Source: Ascidia mentula (Eukaryota; Chordata; Ascidiacea; Phlebobranchia; Ascidiidae). Taken from it: a DNA stretch of 64,000 nt. This document shows, piece by piece, positions 10,357-21,776 of the stretch (position 1 is its first letter; each line of letters begins with the position of its first letter). The stretch lies in assembly GCA_947561715.1 (NCBI GenBank), contig OX387201.1, positions 15,576,001 through 15,640,000 on the forward strand. The letters are read 5' to 3'. Below the pieces are notes generated by a model. It searched no databases and was not told where the DNA came from. It worked only from the letters and a program-made list of their open reading frames with translations. The translations under genes and the position numbers were made by a program.

Positions 10357-10640
10357 ATTATGGCTTTTTTTTGCACATATATTACACTGGTGTTTTTGGC
10401 TTTAGCGCTATCGGTTACCAAGCAGATCCGTTTGGCCATAGTGCGCTCCACAGTGGTTCGTCTCTGCTGTTTGGTACTCAGTATAGGGTACCAAACAGAT
10501 CGACGTTGAACGGAACGGTACCACAAAGTGGAATCTAGTGTGTCACTTCAACAGCTGCACGATGAGACCGCAGCTCGCCAATATTATCAAGGCTTTTTTT
10601 GCACATATATTGATGTGGAAATATATGTGTATTTTGCAAT
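10357..10640 (+). repeat. Short hammerhead-associated repeat (retrozyme-like)
   Basis: The unit has a T-rich TATGGCTTTTTTTTGCACATATATT start, an internal GGTACC-containing inverted region (TTTGGTACTCAG / GGTACCAAACAGATC), and the block AACAGCTGCACGATGAGACCGCAGCTC at about 10,549-10,575. That block is a hammerhead with its stem II/III interior deleted: the stem I halves and GATGAGACC remain. A second T-rich start follows at about 10,595, so unit boundaries repeat. The same unit is at 51,113-51,400. It inserts directly into the gypsy RNase H sequence. Confidence 0.6.
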
Positions 10641-11083
10641 ATGTCCTACAACATTCCTGTCTTGGCAAAATCAGGCAATGAAATTTGTTGGAGGTTTGCT
10701 ACAGATGAAGACCTTCCAGAGATATGCAGAATACTTGCGAATGTTTTTTTCCCAAATAAACCAATCTGTGAGGCAATGGAATATGCTGAAAACGACACTT
10801 CTGTGGAAGTTAGTTTAACAAATATTTGTATAAATGAGTAAGTGAAATGCAATAACTAGATTTGTGTTGACATTGGTTAATTAGTGATAATGATCCTAGT
10901 CCGCTTGGAGCTGAGGGCAATGTAATTCGTTATACAATTTCATACAATTTCAACACATTTGTAATGCTCCTGTCTACCATTTCTTTGAGATACTACCTCA
11001 TGTTTTTGCATTGCAATCTTCAAGACGCCCGTTTCGCACCTAAATATTGCAATAAATTGTTACTGATGCTGCCAGGCATATTT

Positions 11084-12052
11084 TATTGCTTAATACTGCT
11101 CTTCTGGCAAACTTTATTGTATTTACGTTTCTCGACGTTTCGGCTGTTATGCAGCAGCCTTCATCAGGAGGAAGTATCTAAGTTTAGCACAGCGGACACA
11201 TTTGAGGCACATAAACAAAAACGATACAAAAGAAAGAAGAAGTGAAACAACGAAAAAGCGATAAGGGCGAACACACCTGCACAGTATACTTATCACTAAC
11301 CGCACGTTTTTATCACGGTTTTTGGAGTGCGTAATGTCTATCGGCATAATTTTTCTCTAGCAAACGCCTGCTTGGCGACTTCAATATTCTGGTTTTTGAA
11401 CGTCCGGTCGTCACCCTGCGTTCCTTAATATCGCACCCAAAAGACCGCATGCACGACAAGCTCGACACGAGGGGTGTAGTCTACAGTATTCCCTGCGGTG
11501 GTTGCAGCGGCGTATACATTGGTGAAACTGGCCGTGCGCCAAGAACAAGGTTAAAAGAGCACCAAAGGGACGTGAGAAACCAGGAGGATAAAACGGCTCT
11601 TTCTCAACATGCGGCCGAATCAGGACATGCGGTGGACTTTACGAGAACGATCATTTTGGAACGCGAGTCCGACAGGTACAAGAGGATGTTTTTAGAGTCG
11701 TTAAACATCAATACGCATGCGTCATCACTCAATGACAAGAAACAAACTCTGTTTCCACCGGTGTACCGACACTTGCTAGAGAAAAATTATGCCGATAGAC
11801 ATTACGCACTCCAAAAACCGTGATAAAAACGTGCGGTTAGTGATAAGTATACTGTGCAGGTGTGTTCGCCCTTATCGCTTTTTCGTTGTTTCACTTCTTC
11901 TTTCTTTTGTAGCGTTTTTGTTTATGTGCCTCAAATGTGTCCGCTGTGCTAAACTTAGATACTTCCTCCTGATGAAGGCTGTTGCATAATAGCCGAAACG
12001 TCGAGAAACGTAAATACAATAAAGTTTGCCAGAAGAGCAGTATTAAGCAATA
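11084..12052 (+). mobile_element. Short Penelope-like element with inverted ends and 14-bp target duplication
   Basis: Terminal inverted repeats of about 280 bp (11,084-11,365 and 11,773-12,052) begin TATTGCTTAATACTGCTCTT and flank only the GIY-YIG end of the polyprotein. The right arm contains CCTGATGAAGGCTGTTGC then TAGCCGAAACGTCGAG, a hammerhead-like core with stem II GGCT/AGCC, and the left arm its complement. TAAATATTGCAATA stands at 11,041-11,054 and again at 12,051-12,064, a 14-bp target duplication; 29 bases lie between the left copy and the inverted repeat. Inverted terminal pLTR arrangements are known for Penelope-like elements. The copy at 51,946-52,914 is the same insertion, duplicated with its host. 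Confidence 0.75.
11449..11823 (+). CDS. GIY-YIG endonuclease domain, PLE C-terminus
   Basis: A 124-codon frame: GVVYSIPCGGCSGVYIGETGR gives the CxxC and GVYIGETGR core, followed by PRTRLKEHQRD, a conserved H in ALSQHA, and the catalytic-region ILERE; the C-terminus NDKKQTLFPPVYRHLL is typical of PLE nucleases. No reverse transcriptase precedes it, so it depends on another element. The frame enters the right inverted repeat before stopping. The copy at 52.3 kb has a TAA in place of CAA (SQHA) and is broken. Confidence 0.75.
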   Translation: MHDKLDTRGVVYSIPCGGCSGVYIGETGRAPRTRLKEHQRDVRNQEDKTALSQHAAESGHAVDFTRTIILERESDRYKRMFLESLNINTHASSLNDKKQTLFPPVYRHLLEKNYADRHYALQKP

Positions 12053-12629
12053 AATATTGCAATACAGAAATACTTTCTAAAAATTTCGGTACTTTGTGCA
12101 TACGGTGAATCCACCAAGGAAATTTGCGGTGTATGCATCGTTCGAGGTCAAGACGGTGGTAAACCGAAGAAGGATCTGCCTGTAAAAGTGATCAGTCTTT
12201 GGCGATGAGGTTTTATTTTTGTCATTGTTTAATGTGGAACGATCTACTCAGCATAAAATAATCCAAAATTACTCGGTTTATGTTTTAGTTTGTACGTTCG
12301 TTTGAAGTTAATGTCCAAACACACGCCGGACAGTTTCCGTACCTCATGGGAGCTGGGATGTGTGTGAAAAAAGAGTTTTAGAAACGTGGAATTGCCAGAG
12401 CGTTGTTCTGGCAATTCAAGATTTAAACATGTCATTAAAACTTTCCAAATTTCTGCGTGCTGTTTCGTGTCATTGTAACAATGCTTGGTTCTCAAAATTA
12501 ATGCCATTATGTAGGCAAAAATTCGTTGTTTCCTATATTGCATCCTTGCAGACGAATGGAAATTGCCAGGAAGGATGGATTCAAGTATAACTTTCTCATA
12601 GTTCAGCAAAATTAATATGTCTTGAATAA

Positions 12630-13313
12630 TTATGATTAAATTCTTTGATTGATTCACAAATCTTTTGTAGAATAAACGATTAATGGTTTAAGACATATTA
12701 CAAATTTATCAATATAAAACGTGTTGCTTTGCTTTCTATGGTGTGTAATTTCGCAAGCAAACAGTCGGCTTTGCATATTAGAGCCGAGGGTTAATTTCAA
12801 ATCCAAACCAACAGCGATTGTAAAGAATTATAGGCGCATTTTTGTTTCGCAATAAATCGGATAATATAGTTTCACAACATATATTTACATGAATAACTAT
12901 GGATCCTCCCATCAACCTCAAGGACATATTATGTAGCTGTTTTCTTTTCACTGCCAACTATGTTATTCTATTGGCACAAATATAGTAATTGTTAAATTGG
13001 TATGTACAGTTTTTGTCATTGACTTCTTTGGACTACCTTTAGTGAGGTCAAAACCCGAACAAATAATAAAAAAGATTTAAAAATTGCACCCTATTTCGTG
13101 TTTGCCAGCGCACAGATTTATTTCGCTTTGTTGTCAAGAAACTTTAATACGGATACGGAAAAAACACAGCCTTTTGATTTTTACAATAACTTCTTTCTTG
13201 AAATTTTAATGACGTGATTGCTATTATACGAAAGCAATGAAGTATGCAGTAAAACAATTATTATTTTTTGATTCCAGAGGTAAACATATGTGTTTGAAAG
13301 CAATGGTTTGGCA
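12630..13313. other. Spacer between GNAT and WxxW copies
   Basis: No exon. It is duplicated almost unchanged at about 53,500-54,160 and partly at 34,380-34,735. Confidence 0.5.
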
Positions 13314-13319
13314 TTTATT
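13314..13319 (-). terminator. Polyadenylation signal of WxxW gene A
   Basis: TTTATT on the plus strand reads AATAAA on the minus strand, about 115 bases after the stop at 13,435. The same site is kept in the copies at 34,738 and 54,161. Confidence 0.55.
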
Positions 13320-13434
13320 TTAAATGTCAAAGGTCAGTTCCATTATAACGACAAAATAATTCAGTCATATTTGCTTGTAGTTACAGCAAAGCCAAAAAAG
13401 CAGTTGGAACGAATGTGGCGAGTTAGTGTTCATT

Positions 13435-13966
13435 TTACTTGATTTGCATACCTACTGGACAGCAGTAACGAACTTTGTAATCATGACACTGCAAACATCG
13501 TCTATTGAAGGCACAACATTTTACAATGTAAATGGAGATGTCAATGTTCCAAGCGTGCGGGTGCATCTGCTCACCGACCAGAGCCACATCGACGGCGGTC
13601 GGTTTTCTGCAAACTCTTTTGTGCCATCTCTTAGCAATGGTTGCATGAATTTCTCTATCACATCGGTTATCCGGGCGATCAAGGTTAAACCAATCGGTCC
13701 AAGCACCTCCTTCACATTCTACCACAGGTTTTGGTGCTGGTGTAATGTCGCGTTGTACGCACTCTGCACAAAATATAGAGAGTTGTGGGAATTCTCAAAA
13801 AAAACAGATCGAAATGCTATTGAAGTTTTTAAAATTTTTACATTATCTTTTTAGTTTGAAAAACCTAACTATTTATGTACTTACGCGCATTTGCTGCAAT
13901 CACAATCGTCGACACTACGATGAGAGATTTCAACATATTGTCGTCTTTTCTGATAAGACTGAACAT
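13435..13966 (-). CDS. Secreted single-WxxW-domain protein, copy A
   Basis: Exon 1 13966-13885 (82 nt) encodes MFSLIRKDDN plus MLKSLIVVSTIVIAANA, a signal peptide with an AxA-type cleavage site, and ends in phase 1 at GCGC|GTAAG. Exon 2 13763-13435 (329 nt) follows TTTGTGCAG. Total 136 aa. The WxxW motif (AWTDWF) is at residues 49-52, with eleven or so cysteines ending in CLQCHDYKVRYCCPVG, as in the WxxW repeat of mucins and cartilage intermediate layer protein. The function of the domain is unknown; secretion is predicted. Where two-domain paralogues splice at CCA GCA G|GTATGC, this gene reads on through GTATGCAAATCAAG to TAA. Exons are intact and identical to the copy at 54,282-54,813. A TATA box lies 45 bp upstream of the ATG. 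Confidence 0.82.
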
Positions 13967-14009
13967 ATCTAATGTTAGTCAAGTTTAAGAAAATGTGGTT
14001 ATTCCTTCG

Positions 14010-14022
14010 CTTTTATATATAG
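14010..14022 (-). promoter_or_regulatory. TATA box, WxxW gene A
   Basis: Minus strand CTATATATAAAAG, about 45 bp before the ATG at 13,966. The same position is TATA-rich in every WxxW copy. Confidence 0.55.
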
Positions 14023-15780
14023 ATGTTCTCAACGCTTCAAGCGAAGAATGCTTTTACCTTCTGAAAACGTTCCGCGTAAAAGAGACTTGTGGCTTCACCA
14101 TGTATATTAGATAACATCACGAAAATATGTGTTTTCCGAAGACGTTCGTTTGCAGCCGCAATCTTTCGCCCGTGGCGATAACAGCAGTTCGTGTCCGAGT
14201 TCATAGTGCCGTCAGACACTGAACAACAACTGTTGCATATTGAGTTGTGGTTAGAGCTGACTTCCCGTTTGACGTATATATTAATACATTACAGATAAAA
14301 CGATTGCCAGTTTTGTACACGTCGGTGGAGGGTTTTTCGTGAGATACTAAACCTAAGTATCTTAAAACTAAAATAACGCAATTTTTACGTGTTGGTTCAT
14401 TTGGAATTCAATTCAAGTTTAGTTTGCTTTACTTGTTTTTCATCCTGGCTATCTTTTGTCACCTATTTTGCGTTTATCTCTGTGTTTTGTTTCTATATAT
14501 GTGTGCTGTCGTATATTTGTTTGTAAAGGATAATTCTCCTTTTTCTTGCTCATCTTTAGGAAGAGTTTGTTAATTTTGTGCGTCCCTACAACTTAGGTGC
14601 GTGTCCTTTGTAATTTTGCGTTTGACAAATAACTGCTGCACATTCGATGATATATTTAGATCTCTTTAATGCAGAGTATTTCACATTTTGCAAATTAATG
14701 TTTGCTGTCTAGGCGCAGTCTGCCCAGACCAAGTGCAAACGTGACATAGCTCATGTGGTCGAACTAATGGTTGCAGCTATATTTCAACGGTTTGCAGATC
14801 ACGCGTGAATGAGTGCAGTTTTACAACGATCGCCATTTCGCTCGGGACGGGAGTTTCACAAGAGCTAAATCGTTGTTTGATTTCAGTTTTATGAATTCTA
14901 ATTTCTGTTCGGAATTCACGGACAAGGTGTATGAGGACAATAGGCGCTAAAACCACTTAGGCACGGCCTATCGAAATGGGGCTACACTCCAAGCATTCAA
15001 TGTGTGGCGATATTAACAGACTAATAATTTCAGTAAAAACTTTTGACCCATTGTAGAAATAAATTTGTCAAATAAATTACTTTGAACAACAAAATATCAA
15101 ATGATTCCATGTCATTTTGGAAGCATGCCGAAGAGAGTAGGATAATTTATTCCGCTTTTAGAATTTAGAGCATAAACTTAAAATCTGAACTTTGAAAAAA
15201 ATTATAAACATTTTGGGCTCATTATTACTCACAACTTGCAATAATGAACACTAGGTGTTCAAAATACTGACGCAAACATAAAAAGGATCGTCTCATAAAT
15301 GTTTTTATTTCACCATTTTTCCACCTTTTTTATAAAAAAAAAAGGAATTATTTTTGAGAATTGTCCTTATTTTCAAGGACGACATATTTAAAAATATGAG
15401 CGTCTTTATTTCTAAGATTTTTCTTCATTTGTGACTGGACGCTTTTTAGTCATTTTTAATTTTTGATTACTTTTGCCTCAAAAAAGTGCGGTTGAGTACA
15501 GGCGTTTAACCAACGTCATTTCTCTTCAGTTCTCACGCATCACCACAAAAGTTCACGCTGAATGGGTTTGTCAAATAGTGGTATCATTTAATTGCATTCC
15601 TTACAGTCGTCTTATTTTTCGGTTTGAAGGTTCGCTGGCATTGCAGCAAGGGCATTGCAGCCAAGCTGGTTCTGCCACATTTCCCGGCGACTCGAGGGGA
15701 GTTCTAAAAAATTAGGGTTCAGGTATTTTCGGTTTCACGTCGTTGGTAATCCTGCTGAACGTCAAGAAAGACAAAACATT

Positions 15781-18057
15781 TTTTGAGTTTGTAACGCGGT
15801 ACCAAAGCTATATACGCCCAGTGACAGATGATTCCTGGCAATTTCCATTCATCAACAAAGAAACAATAGAAACAAACAGCATCACTTATACGTGATGACA
15901 TTTGATAAAATGGCGGTGTTTTCAACTTCAAACAATTATCAAAAAAGCGCACGAGAAAGGACCGAAATTTATTTTAATAACCAGGTCACCTCAAACGTTA
16001 AAAAGTGGCACTTATATTATTACGAAACCTTTATGTCACAAGCGACCTGAGAAAAGCAGCCTAACGAATTACTACTCGTGGATGCCGTTTAGTGGATAAT
16101 TTTGTTTCCGAGCTAGTCTGTGAATAACAACGATGGGGCGCAACTGAGCTATATCCATGTACAGTTACAGCTGACACCCACCTTATTCAAATAGAATAAA
16201 ATTTTTCTTACCAAGAAAGCATGACTAAGAACCTAATACAAAAATTTTGTTGTCACACAAATCAGAGAGAAAAGTTAGGGATGCACTTACACTAACTTTA
16301 CAAGCTGAAGCAACCGACAAAACACAGGATGGTTTTATACGCTTGAGGAAATACACATAAATTATATTGTGCTCTGTCTGATGCGATGTTATTGAAATCT
16401 AATTGTGGAGTCCTACTACATTTTCTTTCGGCAAAAATAAAAGTAACCTTGGAGCACACTGTGGATAAGTAGTTACATTACAAACCAATATTGTAACCGT
16501 TTAGACGGCAAAACTGTGTGTCGGCAAATTAAACTGTCATGATTTATCATTTACACAAATTTACTTTTGTTTGCTTTATGATTTCTACGTTAAATTAAAA
16601 CAATAAGTCGCAATGAAGGTGCAAACCGTCTCGGGGCCTTTTCACACTAATAAACACAAAGTGGTTTATAATTGTTTTAGGGTTTTTTTCATTTTAGCGG
16701 TTTTTGTGGCCTTGTCTAGTTCTGACACGGGATGATAATAATCTATTGGTGGTACATCGTCTAGTGTTGCGATCGTGAACTTTAGAATAACAAACAAAGT
16801 AGTTTTGTAATACATATCGTCAAGCATTTGCATTGAAGACCGCATATCAGTATTTCTGAACGCCAATCACGTTTAAAATAAAACGACTGTTCTTGAAAAA
16901 ATAACTGACAATTGTCCACGCTGCGTGTTTTACCTCATTTTGTTACATTTTGATACAGACTGTTGCATAGAAACGTTGAAACTTAACAAATATTTTTGCC
17001 AGAAAATTGTTTTTTTCCTTTTCTAAAATTTCTGAAAAAACAAATGCAGTTGGAAAAGTACATAAGTCTGGAATGATGTAGCTGGACTTTATCCTATCCA
17101 CATTACGCAACTCATGAGAAAAAATATATTGGTGATGTCAGTCTCGTGTAACGTGCAACATCAGCAAATATTTGCTCAAACTGTTCATAATTCTTTTTTT
17201 AACAAATATACGTTTATTTACATAATCACTTTTAGTAGTTTGGGAATGTGTTGTGCCTCTTCAATGTAGATTTTGTTTGTTTCTTCGCTAGTTCTTGTTT
17301 TTTGTTCGGTATAATCAGGTAAATGCCAAAAAATACCACAGCATCGCAAAGAAATGAAAATTTATTGTTAAATGCAAATTAAGAAAATTGTCAAAACGAG
17401 TCAACCGTGTGGAACAAAACTTTAGGGGTTTACGAGTTATTTCTTTAGGAAAACAATTTGCTTCAGATCTAAATCCATAAAGCGCTAACTACATCTGGGT
17501 GTCCTGGCAATAAAACACTCCCAACATTACAATCGTGTGATGACCTGAATTTGTCACCAATCGCTCGAACGCATAGTTGTGAAACAGTTTTCTTTACAAA
17601 ACCAAAGTGAACAACAGTCGACCTCTTTGTGCAGGTTTTTCGCCTGCATTTATTTTCTGCGCCGTTTGCCGTTTATTTGTCAATAAAAATTAAAAATAAC
17701 ATTAAAAAAAAGAAACGTCGGCAAAGCGCACGACTTTTTTACCCAGAAGGAAACCCGGTCAGGATTTATGGCCGGGATATCCAGGGTTCATATCCCGGTA
17801 TGGTAAAAAAACTTTAGAAACAAATTTAATGGTTGAAGCATGTGACGAAAAAAACCTAAATAAAGTTTACACAGTGTTTTATCGCGCAAGGTATTGGAAG
17901 GTTGTCACCGTGATGAAATTCGAGATGTATCGTTTGCATCTAATTGCACAAAAACACAAATATTTGCGAAGTGGTTCGTGGCGGCAAAAGTCTATTGCAA
18001 TGATCGCTTTGACATCCGGTGCATCATTATCTGTGGTTTTCAACCTGCAAACAAATA
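15781..18057. other. Spacer of palindrome A
   Basis: About 2.3 kb between the arms, with no gene recognised. Its right part (17,220-18,057) recurs at 56,594-57,420; its left part recurs at 37,170-38,220 and is missing from unit C. It includes the tRNA-related repeat at 17,743. Confidence 0.55.
17743..17806 (+). repeat. tRNA-related repeat with B-box-like end
   Basis: The block ACCCAGAAGGAAACCCGGTCAG, then GGCCGGGATATCCAGGG TTCATATCCCGG, ends like a tRNA T-arm. Sister copies at 39,095-39,165, 45,150-45,220 and 57,100-57,170 read GGGTTCAAATCCC, a good pol III B box. No full cloverleaf can be drawn, so it is called a SINE fragment. Confidence 0.45.
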
Positions 18058-20110
18058 ATGTTTTGGTCATTCTTGACGTTAGACGGGATTACCAACGACA
18101 TGAAACCGAAAATACCTCCAGCCTAATTTTTTAGAACTCGCTCCGACTTGTCGGGAAATGTGACTGATCCAGCTTGGCTGCAATGCCTTTGCAATACCAG
18201 TGAACCTTTTAAACCGTAAAATATGGAAGACTGAAAAGGAATGCATTTAAATGATGCTACAATTTGACAAAACTTTCAGCGTGACCTTTTGTATTGATGC
18301 GTGACAACCAAAGAAAAATGACGTTGATTTAACGCCTGTACTCAACCGCACTTTTTTGAGGAAAAAGTTACTAAAAATTTAAAATGAATAAAAGTGTCCA
18401 CATATAAAGAAATATCTTAGAAATAAAGACGATTATAGTTTTAAATAAGTCGCCCTTTAAAAATAAGGACAAATCTCAGAAATAAATACTCTTTTTAATA
18501 AGTCAAGGTGGAAAAATTGTAAAAATGCAAACCTTGATACGACAAAAAAGTTTCAGATTTTAAGTTTATACTCCATAAGCCAAATAAACTATCTTACCTA
18601 CTTCGGTATGCTACAGATCCAAAATGATATGGAATCATTTAATACTTTTTTGTTCAAAGTAATTAGACAAATTTATTTCTACATTGGGGCAAACGTTTTT
18701 ACTGAAATTATAAGTCTGTTAATATCACCACACATTGAATGCATGACGTGTAGCCCCATTTCGATAGGCCGTGCCTAAGTGGTTTTGGCGCATTTTGTCC
18801 TCATACGCCTTGTCCGCGAATTCCGAACAGAAATTTGTATCCTTAAAACTGAACTTAAACACGTCCCTGCCAATGATTTAGCTCTTGTAAAATTCCCGCC
18901 CCGAGCGACATGGTGATCGTTGTAAAACTGCACAGAACCTGAAAACCGTGGAAATATAGCTGCAAGCATTAGTTTGACCACATGAGCTATGTCACGTTTG
19001 CACTTGGTCTGAGCTGTTTGCGGCTAGAAAGCTTACATCAATTTGCAAAACGTGAAAAACTTAATTTCGTCACCATACTATGCATGGACCAAAATATCAT
19101 CGACCGTGCAGCAGTTATTTGTCAAAAGCACAATTACAAGGCAACACGCACCTAAGTTGTAGGGACATGCAAAATTAACAAACTGTTCCTAAAGGTGAGC
19201 AGAAAAATGCAGAAATAACCTTTACAAACAAATATACCACAACACACAAAAATAGATATAAAACATAGGTGAAAGGTGATGAAAGATAGCTAGGGTAAAG
19301 AACAAGTAAAGCAAACTAAACTTGAATAGAAGGCGAAATAAACCATCACGTAAAAATCGTTAGTATTATTTCAGTGTGCATCGACAAAGCATATAAAAGT
19401 GCATCATTTTAGTTTAAAATAATTGGGTATCTCACGAAAAACCGTCCACAGAAGTGCACAAAATTGGCAGTCGTTTGTTCTGTTATGTATTGATACATAC
19501 GTCAAACGGGAAATCAGCTCCAACCACTACTCAATATGTAGCAGTTGTTGTTCAGTGTTTTACAGCACTATGAACTCGGATACAAACTGCTGTCATCGCC
19601 ACGGGCGAAATATTACCGACTCCAAACGAACGTTTTTGGAAAACACATATTTTCGTGCTGTTATCTAATATACATGGTGAAGCCACAAGTCTCTTTAACG
19701 CGGAACATTTTCAGAAGGTTAAAGCCCTCTTCGCCTTAAGCGTTGAGAACATCTATATATATAAGCAAAGGACTAACCACATTTTATTAAACTTGACTAA
19801 CATTTGATATGTTCAGTCTTATCAGAAAAGACGACAATATGTTGAAAACTCTCATCGTATATAGTGTTGTCGATTTTGATTGCAGCAAATGCGCGTAAGA
19901 AATAATGTAAAAACGTATTAAGCTTTAATGGCATTTCGATCTGTTTTTTGAGAATTCTCACAACTCTCTTTATTTTGTGCAGAGTGCGTAAAGCACGACA
20001 TTAAACCAGCACCAAAACCTATGGTAGAATGTGAAGAAGGTGCTTGGACGGTTTGGTTTAACCTTGATCGCCCGGATAACCACTGTGATAGAGAAATTCA
20101 TACAATGATT
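18058..20110. repeat. Palindrome A, right inverted arm
   Basis: Inverse of 13,400-15,780, ending in the truncated WxxW exon at the GNAT junction. Direct copies are at 39,410-41,455, 57,420-59,550 (with a longer gene) and, as a lone half-arm, 46,550-48,190. Confidence 0.85.
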
Positions 20111-20140
20111 CCATATAACAATACTTTTCCAACAACGTAA
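19809..20140 (+). pseudogene. WxxW gene, frameshifted and truncated (unit A, right arm)
   Basis: The signal exon starts at 19809 (MFSLIRKDDNMLKTLIV) but extra bases after ATCGTA (TATAGTGTTG for GTGTCGACG-type sequence) shift the frame before the donor. Exon 2 starts at 19,983, keeps ECE..AWTVWF and runs to DREIH, then switches at about 20,103 into GNAT intron 3 sequence and stops at TAA 20,138. The second tryptophan is kept, but TDW has become TVW. It has the same breakpoint as the intact-frame copy at 41,160-41,487. Confidence 0.78.
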
Positions 20141-20174
20141 GAGAACGGTGTTTCCATATATTGCTTCCGTTCTG

Positions 20175-20394
20175 ACGAATGGAAATTGCAAGGAAGGATT
20201 GTTTCAAGTATTACTTCGCCATTTGCTCGTCATTCTACACAGCAAAAGCTCTTCAAACCTTGGGAGCAAAATGCATTGTAGAAATTGATTACCGAGATTA
20301 CGTGGATCCAATTACTGGAGAAAAAGTCTTGATAAACTTTAAATCTCCTCATCGATCAGCAAAACTAATATTTGAAATAACATATTTGATTTAA
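20175..20394 (+). pseudogene. GNAT exon 4 fragment fused behind WxxW
   Basis: ACGAATGGAAATTGCAAGG... reproduces GNAT exon 4 to HRSAKL, then a small deletion changes the C-terminus from MCLE-stop to IFEITYLI. The splice acceptor has changed from TTCAG to TTCTG, so the exon could not be joined normally. Exons 1-3 are missing. Confidence 0.75.
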
Positions 20395-21627
20395 CATTGG
20401 CCAATATGCCAGATGCTTTTGTTGCTATAAATCTTTAATATCTGGTACTTAACCGTGGGTACAATCAGTGCAGAAATTCTAAACATTCAAGTAGAGTGGA
20501 GTTGGTTGAATTAGTCGATCCTGTGTCTGGACCAAAGTTACTGAACCAATTCTCATGGTACATTTTACTAACAATAGACAGCCATTTTGTCTTGCAGTAA
20601 ATGTAGCGAGTTGGAAGGTTTTTTTTACTTACTTTGACGTACCCTCATATTTTGAAGGTGCAAACAACAACTCTGTTTCTTGTACTTTTTGTTTGCAGTT
20701 TGTTTCGTTGTATATACAAAAACAGACTGCCGTTAATATTACGGTAATACTATTTTATCATTAGAGCTGTCGCGTGATTCCTTGTCATCAGTGGCGGAAA
20801 TCCGTGTGTTGGAGGGGTTAGAGGGGGAAGTCATGGAATAAAGTAAACAAGTGTGTCCGTTTTACCGAAGGTTTTTCTCTTATTTTTGCCACATTTGTCT
20901 TAAAAAACATAATTTTAGATAGCACAACTCCTTTAGAACTAAGCACAAAACCAATGACAATATTAGGCTGTTGTGTCACATCAATAGACGACTAAGTGGT
21001 CATACTACGACAGAAATGACGACAGACTGTAGCACATACATGAACTCGGCAGCTTGAACAGATATAGCAGCTTGGAGGAATAGTACCCATGTCTGGCGAT
21101 TTCTGTATCAGGCCACTAGCGTATGAATTTCCAGTAGGAATTAACTGTCTTTCGATAACGTTGCTGCCTTTTCTAACCGAGTTCTCCAAATGTTGCTTAG
21201 CATTCCTGAACAACATGGACAACAGTTATAACTCTTGAGTATTGTAATCAAAGAAACTCGAATGTTGGCAACATTCATCTGATTGGTAATACTTCGTTTC
21301 AGTAAGAAGTAGCATATGGCGTATTAAAGTAAAATAGAATGTGTTGGAGAAAGCGATACAGTTGGTCTTGAGAGAGGCCTAAGAACGTGATTGGTTGAAA
21401 CTGGTCACGCATGATCGACACCACGAAGTGTTTTCAGAATGTCTTAACTAGCGTTTCAGCAGTGATGTACACAACGTAATGATACGAGAAAAGCGTGGAA
21501 TATAGAATGTAAGCCAACGGTTACTTTGTACAGGAAATAATAGGTCCACTATTACTTGTTAACATACACGTTAGTGTGAGATGGTGTGCAAATCCCATGA
21601 GGAGATAGGTATTGACCGTTTTTGCAG
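20395..21627. repeat. GNAT 3' flank repeat
   Basis: No firm gene. It is repeated at 25,190-26,475 and 41,730-42,660. It contains a minus-strand open frame, 20,992-21,205, ending in a cysteine-rich stretch (see findings). Confidence 0.5.
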
Positions 21628-21776
21628 AGCTCAGATCACGGTTGTACAACGATATACACGCGAATGGCGTTAACAACACTTATCTTCGCTGCAACTCTCA
21701 CAGAGAGGCAAACCATGAGCTATGTTATATCCCCATCAACCAAAATATTAGGGGGGGCATAGGAATTTCCGTCTAG
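21628..21776 (+). CDS. Unknown terminal exon, copy 1 (partial gene)
   Basis: A likely 3' exon: the acceptor ACCGTTTTTGCAG precedes AG in phase 1, and a 48-codon frame ends GGIGISV then TAG at 21,774. It includes SRLYNDIHANG, RCNSHREAN and CYIP, with two cysteines. The copy at 26,476-26,624 has the same length, acceptor and stop, with only conservative changes such as L/V and I/V, which suggests coding constraint. No upstream exon was found, and the domain is not recognised. Confidence 0.35.

Larger units (their letters stand above)
10641..12627 (+). pseudogene. GNAT acetyltransferase pseudogene with PLE in intron 1
   Basis: Exon 1 starts at 10641 (MSYNIPVLAKSGN) and is open, but its donor ACAAAG|GT has become ACAAATAT. 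Exon 2 starts at 12068 after AATACAG; near its end a lost base and GCGATGAGG in place of GCGGTGAGG shift the frame and remove the donor. Exon 3 (from about 12,290) has TAG just before the acetyl-CoA loop (GAGTTT TAG AAACGTGGAATTGCC). Exon 4 (from 12,553) lacks its middle, jumping from GGATTCAAGTAT to the last codons. A 969-bp Penelope-like element occupies intron 1. The copy at 51,412-53,496 shares the exon 3 stop and exon 4 deletion, so these predate the duplication. Confidence 0.8.
13400..15780. repeat. Palindrome A, left inverted arm
   Basis: This arm is the inverse of 18,058-20,110. Matching landmarks on opposite strands include the WxxW exon, its signal exon, the MNSDTNCC-encoding block (about 14,180), the GTGGTCGAACTAATG block (about 14,757 against 18,970), AAAAAAGTGCGGTTGAGTAC (15,480 against 18,340) and the SINE-like tail (15,630-15,720 against 18,120-18,200). 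Direct copies of the arm are at 34,820-37,170 and 54,240-56,600. Confidence 0.85.

Noticed and set aside
11147-11989. Two identical small ORFs (MPIDITHSKN...) on opposite strands
   Set aside because: They are the inverted terminal repeats of the PLE read from each side; the start overlaps the GIY-YIG 3' end in another frame, so they are not separate genes.
11969-12010. Hammerhead in the PLE right arm
   Set aside because: Core and stem II match and a 3-bp stem III is possible, but no stem I complement was found next to the cleavage site; not called complete.
13426-13854. 142-codon plus-strand ORF, repeated at 54,273 and partly at 34,871
   Set aside because: Antisense to the WxxW exon. Splice sites, signal peptide and cysteine pattern support the minus strand; the ORF is conserved only because the copies are duplicated.
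19423-19668. 81-codon ORF upstream of WxxW copies (also at 40,774 and 58,794)
   Set aside because: The frame is not maintained across the seven arms because indels change the C-terminus; treated as promoter or upstream conserved sequence.
20555-20764. ORF MVHFTNN..., repeated at 25,390
   Set aside because: The copies diverge by frameshifts after about 45 codons and the 42 kb copy is not open; flank repeat rather than a gene.
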